Assembly: GCA_963851045.1 (NCBI GenBank)
Contig: CAWKNC010000001.1
Location: forward strand, 186,001 to 250,000
Direction of reading: 5' to 3'
Length of the DNA stretch: 64,000 nt
From: WHSW01 sp963851045
Lineage (GTDB): Bacteria; Actinomycetota; Thermoleophilia; Solirubrobacterales; 70-9
A model generated the notes under the pieces. That model saw only the letters and a program-made list of their open reading frames with translations. It had not been told where the DNA came from and made no database searches. Made by a program: the position numbers and the translations under genes. The stretch's first letter is position 1. The number at the start of each line of letters is the position of its first letter. Below, in pieces: positions 52,147-60,227 of this stretch.

Positions 52147-55100
52147 TCAGGCCTCCGAGGCGGGGCAGATCAGGCGGTAGTCGCACCACGAGCAAATCTC
52201 GTGCGACGGCCTCGGCTCGAAGTCTTGGTCGTTGATGCCCGCGGCGACCTCGAGGACCGTGCGCTCGACACGCTCGGCGTCGTCGGGCTCCGCCTCGATG
52301 GAGACGCGCTTGTCGGCGAGCACGTACCAATAGCTGCCGCTTTCGGCGTTGATTCGCCAGGCCTCGCGCGCCGCCATCCGATAGACAGCGAGCTGGACGT
52401 CGCCGCTGAGCTTGGGTCCCGAGCCCGGGTCGCCGGTCTTGTAGTCGATGAGCTCATAGCCGCCGTCGGGATGGCGGTCGACGCGATCGACGCGGCCACG
52501 GAGCTGGTGCGGGCCGATCGTGAAGGCGAAGTTGCGCTCGAGCCAGACGGGACGTGAGGTCGAGCGCTCGTGGCGCTCCTGATAGCGAGCGAGCGCGGCG
52601 ACGGCGCGATCGCGGTACTGAAGCTCGTCGTCAGAGGAGCCAAAGCCCTGGCGCCTCCAACCGACCTCAAACAGCGCCAGCAGCCGGTCGAGTTGCCCGG
52701 GGTGGCCCGCGAGCGGGGCATCGGCACCACCGGCGACACGGATTTCCTCCGCGTGAAACCGCTCGAGGACGTTGTGCATGAGGATCCCGAAGCGCTGGTT
52801 GATCGTCGGCTCCTGTGGGATCGCGAAGACCCGGGCGAACTTGTACTTGAGCGGACAGGTGCGGTAGAGGTCGATATCGGAGGCCGACAGGCCGAGCCCC
52901 TCCTGGCCCTTGCGGCGTGGCAAGAACGGCTCGAGGGAGGGCTCACGCCTCGCTGCGACCTGCGCGCGCCGGGTGCTGCGTTCGCGCTCCTCGCCGAGCA
53001 GGTAGCGGTCGAGGGCGGACGCGTCGAGGGCGAAGCGCTGCTCCGGCGACGCCACGCGGCCGAGCAGCTCGTTGACCGCGGCGATGGTCTCGCCGGCCGA
53101 CTCCGATCCGGGCGACTGAATGAGCGCAGCGAGCTTGATCAGCTCCAGATAGCGCGCGACGGCGGTGTTGACGTCGTCGGCTGTGTCAAGCCGCATCTCC
53201 GACAGAGCCGAGCCGGCCAGCCAGGACGCCTCGAGCGCCTCATCGCGCAGCATTCGGTAGGTCGAATGCAGGCCCTCGGCCGGCCCAAAGAGCTCCTCCT
53301 CGTGGAACTCCTCCTCTCCCCCATGTGCCTCCATCGCGCCCCGGTAGATGCGCGATGGAGCCGACGTCTCCGCGCCGGGCCGCTCCGGCCACGCCATCAC
53401 CAAGGCTTCTCGCGCCCGCGTGATCGAGACGTGGGCGAGCATCGCGCGACGCCGGGCGCTCAACTCATCGCCCGGTTGCGGGAGCTCCTCGGCGATCAGC
53501 TCGTCGGGAATCCAGCCGTCCTCCCACGAGTGCGCGTCGATGGCGCCGCTTCGCAGGCCAAGGAGGTAGACGTGGTCGAACTCCAGGCCCTTGACCTGCT
53601 CGGGCTCGGCGACGAGGACCGCTCCGGCGACCGGGCGATCGGTGTCGTCGTCGCCGAGCTCGCCCGCGTCGGCGACGGCGGTCAGATGGCGGACGAAGTC
53701 GCGAACCGACCCGCGCGGCTCGCGGCGCGACCAGTCAGCGGCGAGCTCGGCCAGGTGCGAGAGGTTGACGAGCCGTTCCGCGGTCTCTGGACTGGCGGCG
53801 AAGAGCTGGTGGCGGCGGAGGCCGACCCGCTCGACGAGACGGCGGACGAAGACATCCGCGCGCATCTGCTCGAGCGCGTTCGCCGCGGCGCGATGCAGCC
53901 GCAAGAACGACTGAATTCGGTCGCGCGCCTCGGGCGGCAGCTGCGGGCTCTCAAGCGCCGCCTCGAGCGCGGAGACCATGTCGAGCTTGCGCCGCCTCGC
54001 GATCGTCGTGACCTTGGCGAGGTCGACCGAACGCAGGTCGACGGGCGGCCTCGTGAGAGCGCGGACTACGGCCGCGGCATCGGTTGGATCCGCGAGCATT
54101 CGCAACCACGCGAGCGCGTCGCGCACCTCGGGGCGCTGGAAGAAGGCGGCGTCGCCCGCGAATCGAAACGGCACGCTGCGCTCCTCGAAGGCAGCGGCGA
54201 TCAACCTGCCCTCGCGCCAGCCCGAGCCCGCGATCACGCAGATCCGCTCCGCCCGGACCTCGCCCGCGGCAAGGAGATGCTCGACCTCCCTCGCAACCGC
54301 CTGCGCCTGGGCGCGGTCGTTCTCACAGCGCCAGAAGCGGTTGACGCCGGGCAGGCGCAGCGGGCTCTCCAAATCGATCCGCTCGAGGTCGGGGTGGGCA
54401 GCGGCGAACGCCTCACGGGCCGCGACGCCGGCGCTGCGAAAGCGCCTGGTCGCCTGACCCGGGTCACATGCGGCGGTCAGGTTGCCGTGCGGAGCGACCG
54501 CCTCGATCAGGCGGCGGTGGGCAACACCGGTGTCCTCGAGCTCATCGACGAGGACGGCGATGAAGCGGCCGGCGATGTCCTCGCGCACGTCGGCTCGCGC
54601 CGAGAGCAGCTTCGCGAGCTCCAGCACCAGGTCGCCACCATCGAGGCTCCCGGACTCGCGCAGGATCCGGTCGTGGCGGGCGTAGAGGTCGGCGAACTCG
54701 ATCTCACGCTCTGCACGCTCGCGCTCGGCGGCGCTTGCAGCGGCTCGCTCACGGGCAACCGCCCATTCGCGCAACTGGGCCGGGGCCACCGCCTCGCGCT
54801 TGAGCACGTCGATGCGCCGCAGCAGCCGCGCCAGCAGCCCGGCCGGGTTGCCGCGAATCTCGTGGCGGCGCAGCGGCAGGTCGTCGATGCGGTCGAGCAT
54901 GATGGCGAGGCGGTCCGCAGGACCAACCGTTGTGAAGAACGGATCGAGACCAGCCTCGATCGAGTGCTCGCGCAGGAGCGCCTCGGCCGCCTCCTCGTAG
55001 GTGTGGATCCACAGCGCCTCGTGCGGGCGGTCGAGCAACGCCTCGGCGCGATCGCGCAGCAGCGACCGAGCAGCGCGCGACCGGGTGAGAACCAACACCG

Positions 55101-55278
55101 ATTCTGGCGTTGCTCCCGCCTTTACGAGAGCCTCCAGCCGCAGGGCGACCGCCTCCGTCTTCCCGGAGCCTGCGGCGCCGCCCACCAGCAGGGGACCGGG
55201 CGCGTGATCGGCCACCAGGCGCTGAGCGGGTGTCGCCTGTGAAACGGAGGGAGAGGGCACGTTCCTAGTGTCTAGCAT
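52147..55278 (-). CDS. UvrD/REP-type helicase with C-terminal PD-(D/E)XK nuclease and Fe-S cluster (AdnA/AddB-like)
   Basis: 1043 residues. Walker A is GGAAGSGKTEA (about 33-43), motif II is VLVDELEDTG (Asp-Glu kept; the common Gln is Glu), and motif VI is HVSITRAREALVM. The C-terminal third is a RecB-type nuclease with GRVDRVDRHPDGGYELIDYKTG-like catalytic Asp/Asp-Tyr-Lys, and four iron-sulfur cysteines: RTCPLKYKF plus C1029, C1032 and C1038. The architecture fits AdnA of the mycobacterial AdnAB double-strand-break resection enzyme. An AdnB partner is not adjacent. The start may be ATG 55278 or GTG 55260. Confidence 0.9.
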   Translation of the reverse strand: MLDTRNVPSPSVSQATPAQRLVADHAPGPLLVGGAAGSGKTEAVALRLEALVKAGATPESVLVLTRSRAARSLLRDRAEALLDRPHEALWIHTYEEAAEALLREHSIEAGLDPFFTTVGPADRLAIMLDRIDDLPLRRHEIRGNPAGLLARLLRRIDVLKREAVAPAQLREWAVARERAAASAAERERAEREIEFADLYARHDRILRESGSLDGGDLVLELAKLLSARADVREDIAGRFIAVLVDELEDTGVAHRRLIEAVAPHGNLTAACDPGQATRRFRSAGVAAREAFAAAHPDLERIDLESPLRLPGVNRFWRCENDRAQAQAVAREVEHLLAAGEVRAERICVIAGSGWREGRLIAAAFEERSVPFRFAGDAAFFQRPEVRDALAWLRMLADPTDAAAVVRALTRPPVDLRSVDLAKVTTIARRRKLDMVSALEAALESPQLPPEARDRIQSFLRLHRAAANALEQMRADVFVRRLVERVGLRRHQLFAASPETAERLVNLSHLAELAADWSRREPRGSVRDFVRHLTAVADAGELGDDDTDRPVAGAVLVAEPEQVKGLEFDHVYLLGLRSGAIDAHSWEDGWIPDELIAEELPQPGDELSARRRAMLAHVSITRAREALVMAWPERPGAETSAPSRIYRGAMEAHGGEEEFHEEELFGPAEGLHSTYRMLRDEALEASWLAGSALSEMRLDTADDVNTAVARYLELIKLAALIQSPGSESAGETIAAVNELLGRVASPEQRFALDASALDRYLLGEERERSTRRAQVAARREPSLEPFLPRRKGQEGLGLSASDIDLYRTCPLKYKFARVFAIPQEPTINQRFGILMHNVLERFHAEEIRVAGGADAPLAGHPGQLDRLLALFEVGWRRQGFGSSDDELQYRDRAVAALARYQERHERSTSRPVWLERNFAFTIGPHQLRGRVDRVDRHPDGGYELIDYKTGDPGSGPKLSGDVQLAVYRMAAREAWRINAESGSYWYVLADKRVSIEAEPDDAERVERTVLEVAAGINDQDFEPRPSHEICSWCDYRLICPASEA

Positions 55279-55286
55279 GGCCCTCG

Positions 55287-56138
55287 ATGGCTGATCCGCT
55301 GGCGACCGGAGTCGAGCCGGCCGCCTGGTTCGAGGCTTGCCGGCGAATGGTGGCAGCGCAGCGCGAGCTCTTCGATCGCACCGACACGATCCACGAGCGC
55401 ACCGAGTACGACGGCGTCGGTGAGGGGGGCGATCGCAGCCTGGTCATCGACCGCGCCGCCGAGGACATCGTCTTTGCCGAGCTCGAGACCATCCACCAGG
55501 GCGGCGTCGACTTCACCGCGATCTCGGAGGAGCGCGGCAGGGTCACCTTCGGCGACGCTCAGGCGCCACTGCGGGTGGTGATCGATCCAATCGACGGCTC
55601 GCTCAACGCGCGGCGAACGCTGCCTTCGTTCGCACTCAGCGTCGCGGTTGCGACCGGCCCCTCGATGGCCGATGTCGCACTTGGCTTCGTGCATGACTTC
55701 GGCGCCGGCGAGGAGTTCACCGCGGTCCACGGCACCGGCTCCTGTCTTGACGGCGATGAGCTTTTGGCTCGAGGACCTGGATACGGACTTGAGGTGGTTG
55801 GACTCGAGTCGAGCAAGCCGGAGCTGATCGCGCCGATCGTCGAGGGCCTTATCGGTAAGGCCTATCGCTGCCGCTCGGTCGGTTCGCTCGCGATCAGCCT
55901 TTGCTACGTCGCCGCCGGCCGTTTCGACGGGATGATCGCGGCTCGTCCCGCGCGTTCGGTGGACGTGGCGGCGGCCCAGTTGATCGCGCGGGAGGCTGGT
56001 GCCAGCGTTCAGTTTGGAGACGACGGCCTCGCTGCAGCCCTCCTTGATCTCGAGGCGCGGTTCGAGATCGCCGCCGGGCTCGATGACGAGATGCTGGAAA
56101 CGCTTCGAGAGGTTCAACGCGCGGCTCCAGCGCCCTGA
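55287..56138 (+). CDS. Inositol monophosphatase family protein
   Basis: 283 residues with the metal-site signature VVIDPIDGSLNARRTL, an upstream Glu in AISEERG, and the second motif SVDVAAAQLIAREAG, where the usual WDxAAG Trp is Val. Members hydrolyse inositol phosphate, fructose-1,6-bisphosphate, histidinol phosphate or PAP. The Ser in DGSLN and the missing Trp leave the substrate open. It overlaps the next gene by one base (TGATG). Confidence 0.88.
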   Translation: MADPLATGVEPAAWFEACRRMVAAQRELFDRTDTIHERTEYDGVGEGGDRSLVIDRAAEDIVFAELETIHQGGVDFTAISEERGRVTFGDAQAPLRVVIDPIDGSLNARRTLPSFALSVAVATGPSMADVALGFVHDFGAGEEFTAVHGTGSCLDGDELLARGPGYGLEVVGLESSKPELIAPIVEGLIGKAYRCRSVGSLAISLCYVAAGRFDGMIAARPARSVDVAAAQLIAREAGASVQFGDDGLAAALLDLEARFEIAAGLDDEMLETLREVQRAAPAP

Positions 56139-57211
56139 TGATCGATTGGCGCCTCGCCGAGCGAACGGCTGATGCAATTCTGATTCTGCCGCCGCGCGGC
56201 GACGCGAACCCGGCCTACTCCTCTGCCGCGATCGCTCGCGCCGCGACCGCGGGGATCGAGGCCGCGACGGCCTATGCCGGCCTCGGCACCCCCGCCAACC
56301 CGCCCGCGGGTGAACTGATCGGGCGCAGGGAATGGTCGCGCAACGCGCTCGCCACCCTGCGCGCCGCGGCGAACCCTGTCGAGCGAAGGCTCGCGACTGA
56401 GGTCGACGCCCCGGGGCCTCTGGGCCCGGCCCTCCGGCGTGCGGTCGGCGCCGGGCTGGCGATCGAGATCGGCGTGGCCGCCGGATATGCAGGTGGCAGG
56501 GTTCTTGGCCAACTCGACTTCGCCCTCTTTGGTCCGCCGCGACCATCGCGCCTCTTGTTCGTCGGAAGGAACCTTGAGCGTGCGCGGGAGGCGCTGGAGG
56601 CCGATAGCGACACCTTCTTACGCTGGGTCGCCCTGCACGAGGGCACGCACGTCGTCCAGTTTCAGTGCGTCGCATGGCTCGAGGACCATGTTCGCCAGCT
56701 GGCGAGCGATCTGATCGAAGGGGCCGTCTCAGATCTCGACACCGGCTCGCTCGGGCGCGCGGGTCGCGAGCTGCTGCGCTCCCCACGTGAGCTCGTCCGC
56801 GCACTGCTTCGAGGCGAGCTCGCTCGTCTACTTGCCGACGAGCAGCGCCGTGCTCAACTCGACCGGCTGCAGGCGACGATGTCGGTGATCGAGGGACATG
56901 CCGAGCACGTGATGGACGCGGCGGCGGTCGAGCTTGGCGACGACCTGGCCGAGCTGCGCAATCGCCTCGATCGTCGACGCGCGCGCAGCGGCGGGCTGAG
57001 CGCCTTGCTCGGGCGGCTGCTGGGACTGGAGGCGAAGCTGCGCCAGTACGAGGTCGGCAAGGCCTTCTGCGACGAGGTCACCCGTAGCGGTGGCACCGAA
57101 GCCCTGGTCGCTCTCTGGGAGTCGCCCGCGCGGCTCCCGACCCTCGCTGAGCTGGAACAACCCCGGCTTTGGCTCGAACGGACGGGAATCGCTCTTTCAA
57201 GCGGTGTGTAA
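56138..57211 (+). CDS. DUF2342 family zinc-dependent metalloprotease-like protein
   Basis: 357 residues. A zincin motif HEGTHVVQFQ (HExxH, about residue 170) is followed by the conserved SVIEGHAEHVMDAAA with a likely third ligand. The family is nearly confined to actinobacteria and is sometimes annotated as F420-biosynthesis-associated, but no substrate is known. There is no signal peptide. It is coupled to the inositol-phosphatase-family gene by TGATG. Its stop lies in the left arm of a 9-bp inverted repeat. Confidence 0.88.
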   Translation: MIDWRLAERTADAILILPPRGDANPAYSSAAIARAATAGIEAATAYAGLGTPANPPAGELIGRREWSRNALATLRAAANPVERRLATEVDAPGPLGPALRRAVGAGLAIEIGVAAGYAGGRVLGQLDFALFGPPRPSRLLFVGRNLERAREALEADSDTFLRWVALHEGTHVVQFQCVAWLEDHVRQLASDLIEGAVSDLDTGSLGRAGRELLRSPRELVRALLRGELARLLADEQRRAQLDRLQATMSVIEGHAEHVMDAAAVELGDDLAELRNRLDRRRARSGGLSALLGRLLGLEAKLRQYEVGKAFCDEVTRSGGTEALVALWESPARLPTLAELEQPRLWLERTGIALSSGV

Positions 57212-57309
57212 CCCCTCGAGGTCGGTGGAGTACAAACACCTGTTCGACTTGATAGAGTTGACATCCTTAGAAGTAAGGAAGTTAGAAACAAAGCGATACC
57301 CGAGGGGTT
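57210..57309 (+). repeat. Nine-base inverted repeat framing the promoter of the HbhA-like gene
   Basis: AACCCCTCG at 57210-57218 is the inverse complement of CGAGGGGTT at 57301-57309. The arms are 82 bp apart and bracket the promoter region. They may be chance or an mRNA or protein-binding feature. Confidence 0.4.
57258..57288 (+). promoter_or_regulatory. Promoter with palindromic operator upstream of the HbhA-like gene
   Basis: A perfect -35 hexamer TTGACA (57258-57263) is followed 19 bp later by a -10-like TAGAAA (57283-57288). Between them the perfect 6-bp inverted repeat TCCTTA-GAAG-TAAGGA (57264-57279) occupies most of the spacer, where a repressor would block RNA polymerase. An SOS-like site with one mismatch (CAAACACCTGTTCG) lies at 57233-57246. 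Confidence 0.5.
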
Positions 57310-57319
57310 GACACAGAAC

Positions 57320-57838
57320 ATGGCCACCACCGCCAAGAACACCAAGAGCACCAAGAGCCGCAGCACCCGCACCGCCGGTGCGACGCGGACCAAGCCCAAG
57401 ACCACCACCACGACCAGCCAGCGCACCGACGCGTCGCAGGTCCGTGAGGGCGTTACCAAGGCCCGCAACGGCGCGGTTTCGATTGCCGTCGCCACCGCCG
57501 AGCGCGCGATCGACGTTCCTGTCGGCGCCGCACTGATCATCCGCGAGCGCGTCGAGGACGTCCTCGAGCCGTGGACGACCGACAGTGCCCGCGAGCGCGA
57601 GCTCAAGAGCCTGCGCACCCAGGTCACACGGGAGCTCAACAAGGCTGAGCGCCGCGGCGGTCAGGCTCGTCGCAAGGCGACCACCCGCATCCGTTCGACC
57701 CGCAAGGACGTCGAGCGCGAGGTCAAGGCCCGCCGTCGCGAGGTCGAGAAGACCGTGAAGCAGAACCGGACCAAGGTCGAGGCCCAGCTCAAGAAGGCCC
57801 AGAAGACGGTCGCCGAGCGGGTTCCTGCCATTTCGTAG
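57320..57838 (+). CDS. HbhA-like basic coiled-coil protein
   Basis: 172 residues. A Thr/Lys-rich N-terminus (about 1-40) leads to a segment recalling mycobacterial heparin-binding hemagglutinin (ATAERAIDVPVGAALIIRER). A long charged helix follows with alternating Lys/Arg and Glu (KDVEREVKARRREVEKTVKQ), ending in KKAQKTVAERVPAIS. It is probably DNA-, polysaccharide- or membrane-binding. The ATG at 57320 is preferred over a TTG at 57308. It has its own strong promoter and is followed by a structured region and a terminator, so it is likely a highly expressed monocistronic gene. Confidence 0.78.
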   Translation: MATTAKNTKSTKSRSTRTAGATRTKPKTTTTTSQRTDASQVREGVTKARNGAVSIAVATAERAIDVPVGAALIIRERVEDVLEPWTTDSARERELKSLRTQVTRELNKAERRGGQARRKATTRIRSTRKDVEREVKARRREVEKTVKQNRTKVEAQLKKAQKTVAERVPAIS

Positions 57839-57850
57839 GTACCGCTTAGC

Positions 57851-57917
57851 CCGAGACGCCGTGGAGGTTGACGCGTCTCGGTGAAGCTGTCCACTCCGGT
57901 GGGCAGACAGCAACCTC
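57851..57917 (+). ncRNA. Candidate structured RNA with possible pseudoknot (3' UTR or small RNA)
   Basis: Hairpin 1: CCGAGACGC (57851-57859) pairs with GCGTCTCGG (57873-57881). Its loop contains GAGGTTG (57864-57870), which is perfectly complementary to CAACCTC at 57911-57917 and would form a pseudoknot. Hairpin 2 lies between them: CTGT/ACAG (57887-57910) with an inner CCAC-TCCG-GTGG. A strong terminator follows 8 bp later. This could be the 3' UTR of the HbhA-like gene or a separate small RNA. I do not recognise a family. Confidence 0.5.
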
Positions 57918-57924
57918 TCCTCCC

Positions 57925-57958
57925 GATCGACCGGCCAAAGTGGCCGGTCGATCTTTTT
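57925..57958 (+). terminator. Rho-independent terminator
   Basis: A 13-bp perfect stem (GATCGACCGGCCA, 57925-57937, with TGGCCGGTCGATC, 57941-57953) around a 3-nt AAG loop is followed by TTTTT (57954-57958). It ends transcription from the HbhA-like gene ahead of mrp and is the clearest intrinsic terminator in the window. Confidence 0.92.
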
Positions 57959-57985
57959 GTGGGAGGGGGTTGTCAGAATGTTGGG

Positions 57986-59149
57986 GTGGCACTTCCGACC
58001 AACGAACAGATCACCGAGGCCCTGCGGGCCGTTATCGACCCCGAACTGCGTCGGTCCATCGTCGATCTCGGCATGGTCCGCTCCATCGACGTTTTCGAGA
58101 GCGGCAAGGTCGAGGTGGTCGTCTCCCTGACGACCGCCGGCTGCCCGATTCGCTCGCACTTCCAGCAGGCCGTCGCCTCGAACGTGGCCGCGCTTGATGG
58201 GGTCAATGAGGTCAGCGTCGGCTTTGACGTCCTCTCCGACTCCGAGAAGGCCACGCTTCAGCAGGCCCTGGGACGGCCCGGGGGTCTTCCCGAGGGCGCG
58301 CTCGCCGCGGTCAAGAACGTGATCTGCGTCGCCTCCGGCAAGGGTGGCGTCGGCAAGTCGACGATGACCGCGAACCTCGCGGCGGCTCTCGCCGCCGAGG
58401 GCCACAGCGCCGGAGCACTCGATGCTGACGTCTACGGCTACTCGATCCCGCGCATGCTCGGCGTCGACCAGAAGCCTGACGTCAACGCCGAGCGCAAGAT
58501 CATCCCGCCGCTGGGCCCAGCGGGCATCAAGGTGATGTCGATCGGCTTCTTCTTGGAGGCCAACGCCGCCGTTGTCTGGCGCGGTCCGATGCTCCACAAG
58601 GCCATCCAGCAGTTCCTCGAGGACGTCGCATGGGAGGAGCTCGACTACCTGCTCTTGGACCTACCGCCCGGCACCGGCGATGTGTCGATGACGCTCGCGC
58701 AGCTGCTTCCGCAGGCGCGCGTGTTGGTCGTGACGACGCCACAGCCCGCCGCGCAGACGGTCGCTCGTCGCGCCGCCGACATGGCCGGCAAGGTCGACCT
58801 CGAGGTGCTCGGGGTGATCGAGAACATGTCGGGCTTCACGACCCCCTCCGGTGAGCGTTTCACGATCTTCGGCGAGGGCGGTGGCCAGCAGCTGGCCGAC
58901 GAGCTCGAGGTGCCGTTGCTCGGCAAGGTCCCGCTTTCTGAGGAGCTACGCGTCCACGCCGACACAGGAACGCCCCTGGTGCTCGCTGAGCCGGACGCTC
59001 CAGCCTCGGTCGCAATTCGCCAGGCCGCACGTGGAATCGTCTCGATGACCCCACAGGCCCTGCCGGTGATGCAGGCCGCGGCGCCCGCCGCCCCGGCCCT
59101 CGTTCCGATCGGCGGCACCGAGCTCCCGGTCGTCCAAGTCCAGGGCTGA
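57986..59149 (+). CDS. mrp: Iron-sulfur cluster carrier ATPase (Mrp/ApbC/NBP35 family)
   Basis: 387 residues. An N-terminal MIP18/DUF59 domain (about 1-95, with LTTAGCPIRSHFQQAV) is fused to a deviant Walker-A P-loop ATPase (ASGKGGVGKST) with GALDADVYGYSIPRMLG and LLDLPPGTGDVSMTLAQ. The family carries [4Fe-4S] clusters to apo-proteins. The CxxC bridging cysteines of some members are not evident, as in many actinobacterial homologues. The GTG at 57986 is the first in-frame start before the DUF59 domain. Confidence 0.92.
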   Translation: MALPTNEQITEALRAVIDPELRRSIVDLGMVRSIDVFESGKVEVVVSLTTAGCPIRSHFQQAVASNVAALDGVNEVSVGFDVLSDSEKATLQQALGRPGGLPEGALAAVKNVICVASGKGGVGKSTMTANLAAALAAEGHSAGALDADVYGYSIPRMLGVDQKPDVNAERKIIPPLGPAGIKVMSIGFFLEANAAVVWRGPMLHKAIQQFLEDVAWEELDYLLLDLPPGTGDVSMTLAQLLPQARVLVVTTPQPAAQTVARRAADMAGKVDLEVLGVIENMSGFTTPSGERFTIFGEGGGQQLADELEVPLLGKVPLSEELRVHADTGTPLVLAEPDAPASVAIRQAARGIVSMTPQALPVMQAAAPAAPALVPIGGTELPVVQVQG

Positions 59150-59171
59150 AGCCGCCGCCCACGAGCGGCTC

Positions 59172-59200
59172 GCCCCCCCGCCCCCCGCGCGCCCCCCGCC
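59172..59200 (-). other. Poly-C/poly-G tract with G-quadruplex potential
   Basis: On the minus strand three G-runs of 6-7 bases occur within 30 bp, and the seven-base run can supply two G-triplets, so four G3 tracts are available. It lies in the mrp-DUF559 gap just outside the first copy of the ATCCGGCCA repeat. Confidence 0.4.
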
Positions 59201-59205
59201 GTCGT

Positions 59206-59227
59206 GAAAATCCGGCCATTGCCGGAT
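59206..59227. repeat. Repeat copy 1 flanking the DUF559 gene
   Basis: GAAAATCCGGCCATTGCCGG, followed by AT, contains the partly palindromic unit ATCCGGC-CATT-GCCGGAT. The GAAAATCCGGCCA part recurs in inverse orientation at 60186-60199. Confidence 0.6.
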
Positions 59228-59249
59228 ATGTGGCCCCCGGGCTACGAAG

Positions 59250-59267
59250 ATCCGTCAATGGCCGGAT
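59250..59267. repeat. Repeat copy 2, overlapping the 3' end of the DUF559 gene
   Basis: ATCCGTCAATGGCCGGAT, the inverse complement of ATCCGGCCATTGACGGAT, so it differs from copy 1 at one position in the core. It contains the TGA stop (59255-59257, minus strand) of the gene. Confidence 0.6.
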
Positions 59268-60167
59268 AGTCGCTGGGCCGTACGGCGCAGGATCTCCTCG
59301 ACGAAGCGTGGCTGGTGTGCCACCTGGGCATGGGAGAAGCGAAGCGGTGTGAGGCCGGCCGCCGTGTGGGTTTGGTCGCGACGGGCATCGATTGTCTGCC
59401 GAGCGGCGGTGCGGTGGTACTTGAATCCATCGGTCTCGACGACCAGGCCGATGTCTGGGAAGTAGAAATCGACGCGATAACCGTTGACCCACTCCTGAGT
59501 GAGCGGACGGCTGAGGCCCGCGCGCCGCGCAATGGGCAGCATCAGGCGCTCGAGGTGAGAGTCCGTCAGGGTCAGGGTTCGGCGCTCAACCGCCGTCCGC
59601 AAGCGGGTCACTCCCGGCCCGTCTCCTACCTCGTCCAGCCTGACAACCACCGCGTCGGGCGTCAGCAGATCGCGACGATCAGCGGCTCCCAGGAGGTTCT
59701 CGAGCTCGTCGAGGCCCGTGGTTACCGCAACGTCGATCAGCGTCCGGATCGGATCGCTGACCGCGATCCCGCGCACGACCTCGATCTCATCGTCTGCGAT
59801 CTGCGTCCGGCGGTGCACCGCGATGCCGGGACGGGCGATCGTTCGCCGCGGCGAAACCGAGACCTCGAGCGGTCTGCGGTCGGCGAGCAAGCTTCCAGAA
59901 GGCAAGCGCGGCGGAGTGACTGAGCCACGAGCCACTGCCGCACGCCAGTAGGGCAGCCATGCGGTAGCCGTCACGCCCGACCCCAGACCTGCCGACGGCG
60001 TAGACACCGGCAAAGATCCTGTGGAGCCGCCTTCGCCGCAGCATGTGCATGACCGCCCCGGACGAGACCCCGCGCTCGAGCAGCTGGGCACGAGTGACAA
60101 CGCCGTGCTGTTCCTCCGCGAGCGCGAGTGCGTAGTCCCAGGGCGATTGCTGGATTGTGTGGGCCAC
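59255..60167 (-). pseudogene. AbiEi-type N-terminal domain plus DUF559 (Vsr-like) nuclease gene, frameshifted
   Basis: From the GTG at 60167 the first frame encodes an AbiEi-like winged-helix start (YALALAEEQHGVVTRAQLLE to LHRIFAGVYAVG) as far as HSAALAFWKL. The continuation (LADRRPLEVSVSPRRTIARP, SDPIRTLIDVAV, and the DUF559 nuclease core VDFYFPDIGLVVETDG with KYHRTAARQTIDARRD) is in another frame. One extra base at about 59888 explains the break. The intact protein would have about 303 residues, a common actinobacterial AbiEi/DUF559 architecture of unknown role. The broken gene is bracketed by inverted copies of an ATCCGGCCA repeat. Confidence 0.75.
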
Positions 60168-60182
60168 CGACGCGAAGAGGCG

Positions 60183-60199
60183 TCATTGGCCGGATTTTC
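60183..60199. repeat. Repeat copy 3, upstream of the DUF559 gene (inverted)
   Basis: TCATTGGCCGGATTTTC is the inverse of GAAAATCCGGCCA(A)TGA and faces copy 1 across the DUF559 locus, giving 14-16 bp inverted ends about 990 bp apart. Confidence 0.6.
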
Positions 60200-60201
60200 G
60201 C

Positions 60202-60218
60202 CCCCCCGGCGCGGGGGG
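60202..60218. other. GC hairpin at the end of the ferredoxin gene
   Basis: CCCCCC (60202-60207) and GGGGGG (60213-60218) form a very stable 6-bp stem with loop GGCGC, 10 bp beyond the ferredoxin stop. It lacks a T-tract but may protect or end the ferredoxin transcript. Confidence 0.45.
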
Positions 60219-60227
60219 TGGACGGGG

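Noticed and set aside
52570..55242. 890-codon open frame on the plus strand
   Set aside because: It is fully antisense to the helicase-nuclease, which has complete motifs on the minus strand. The plus frame has no recognisable domain and arises from high GC content.
57197..58597. 466-codon open frame on the minus strand across the HbhA-like gene and mrp
   Set aside because: It runs antisense to two well-supported genes and through the terminator hairpin, and it shows no protein motif.
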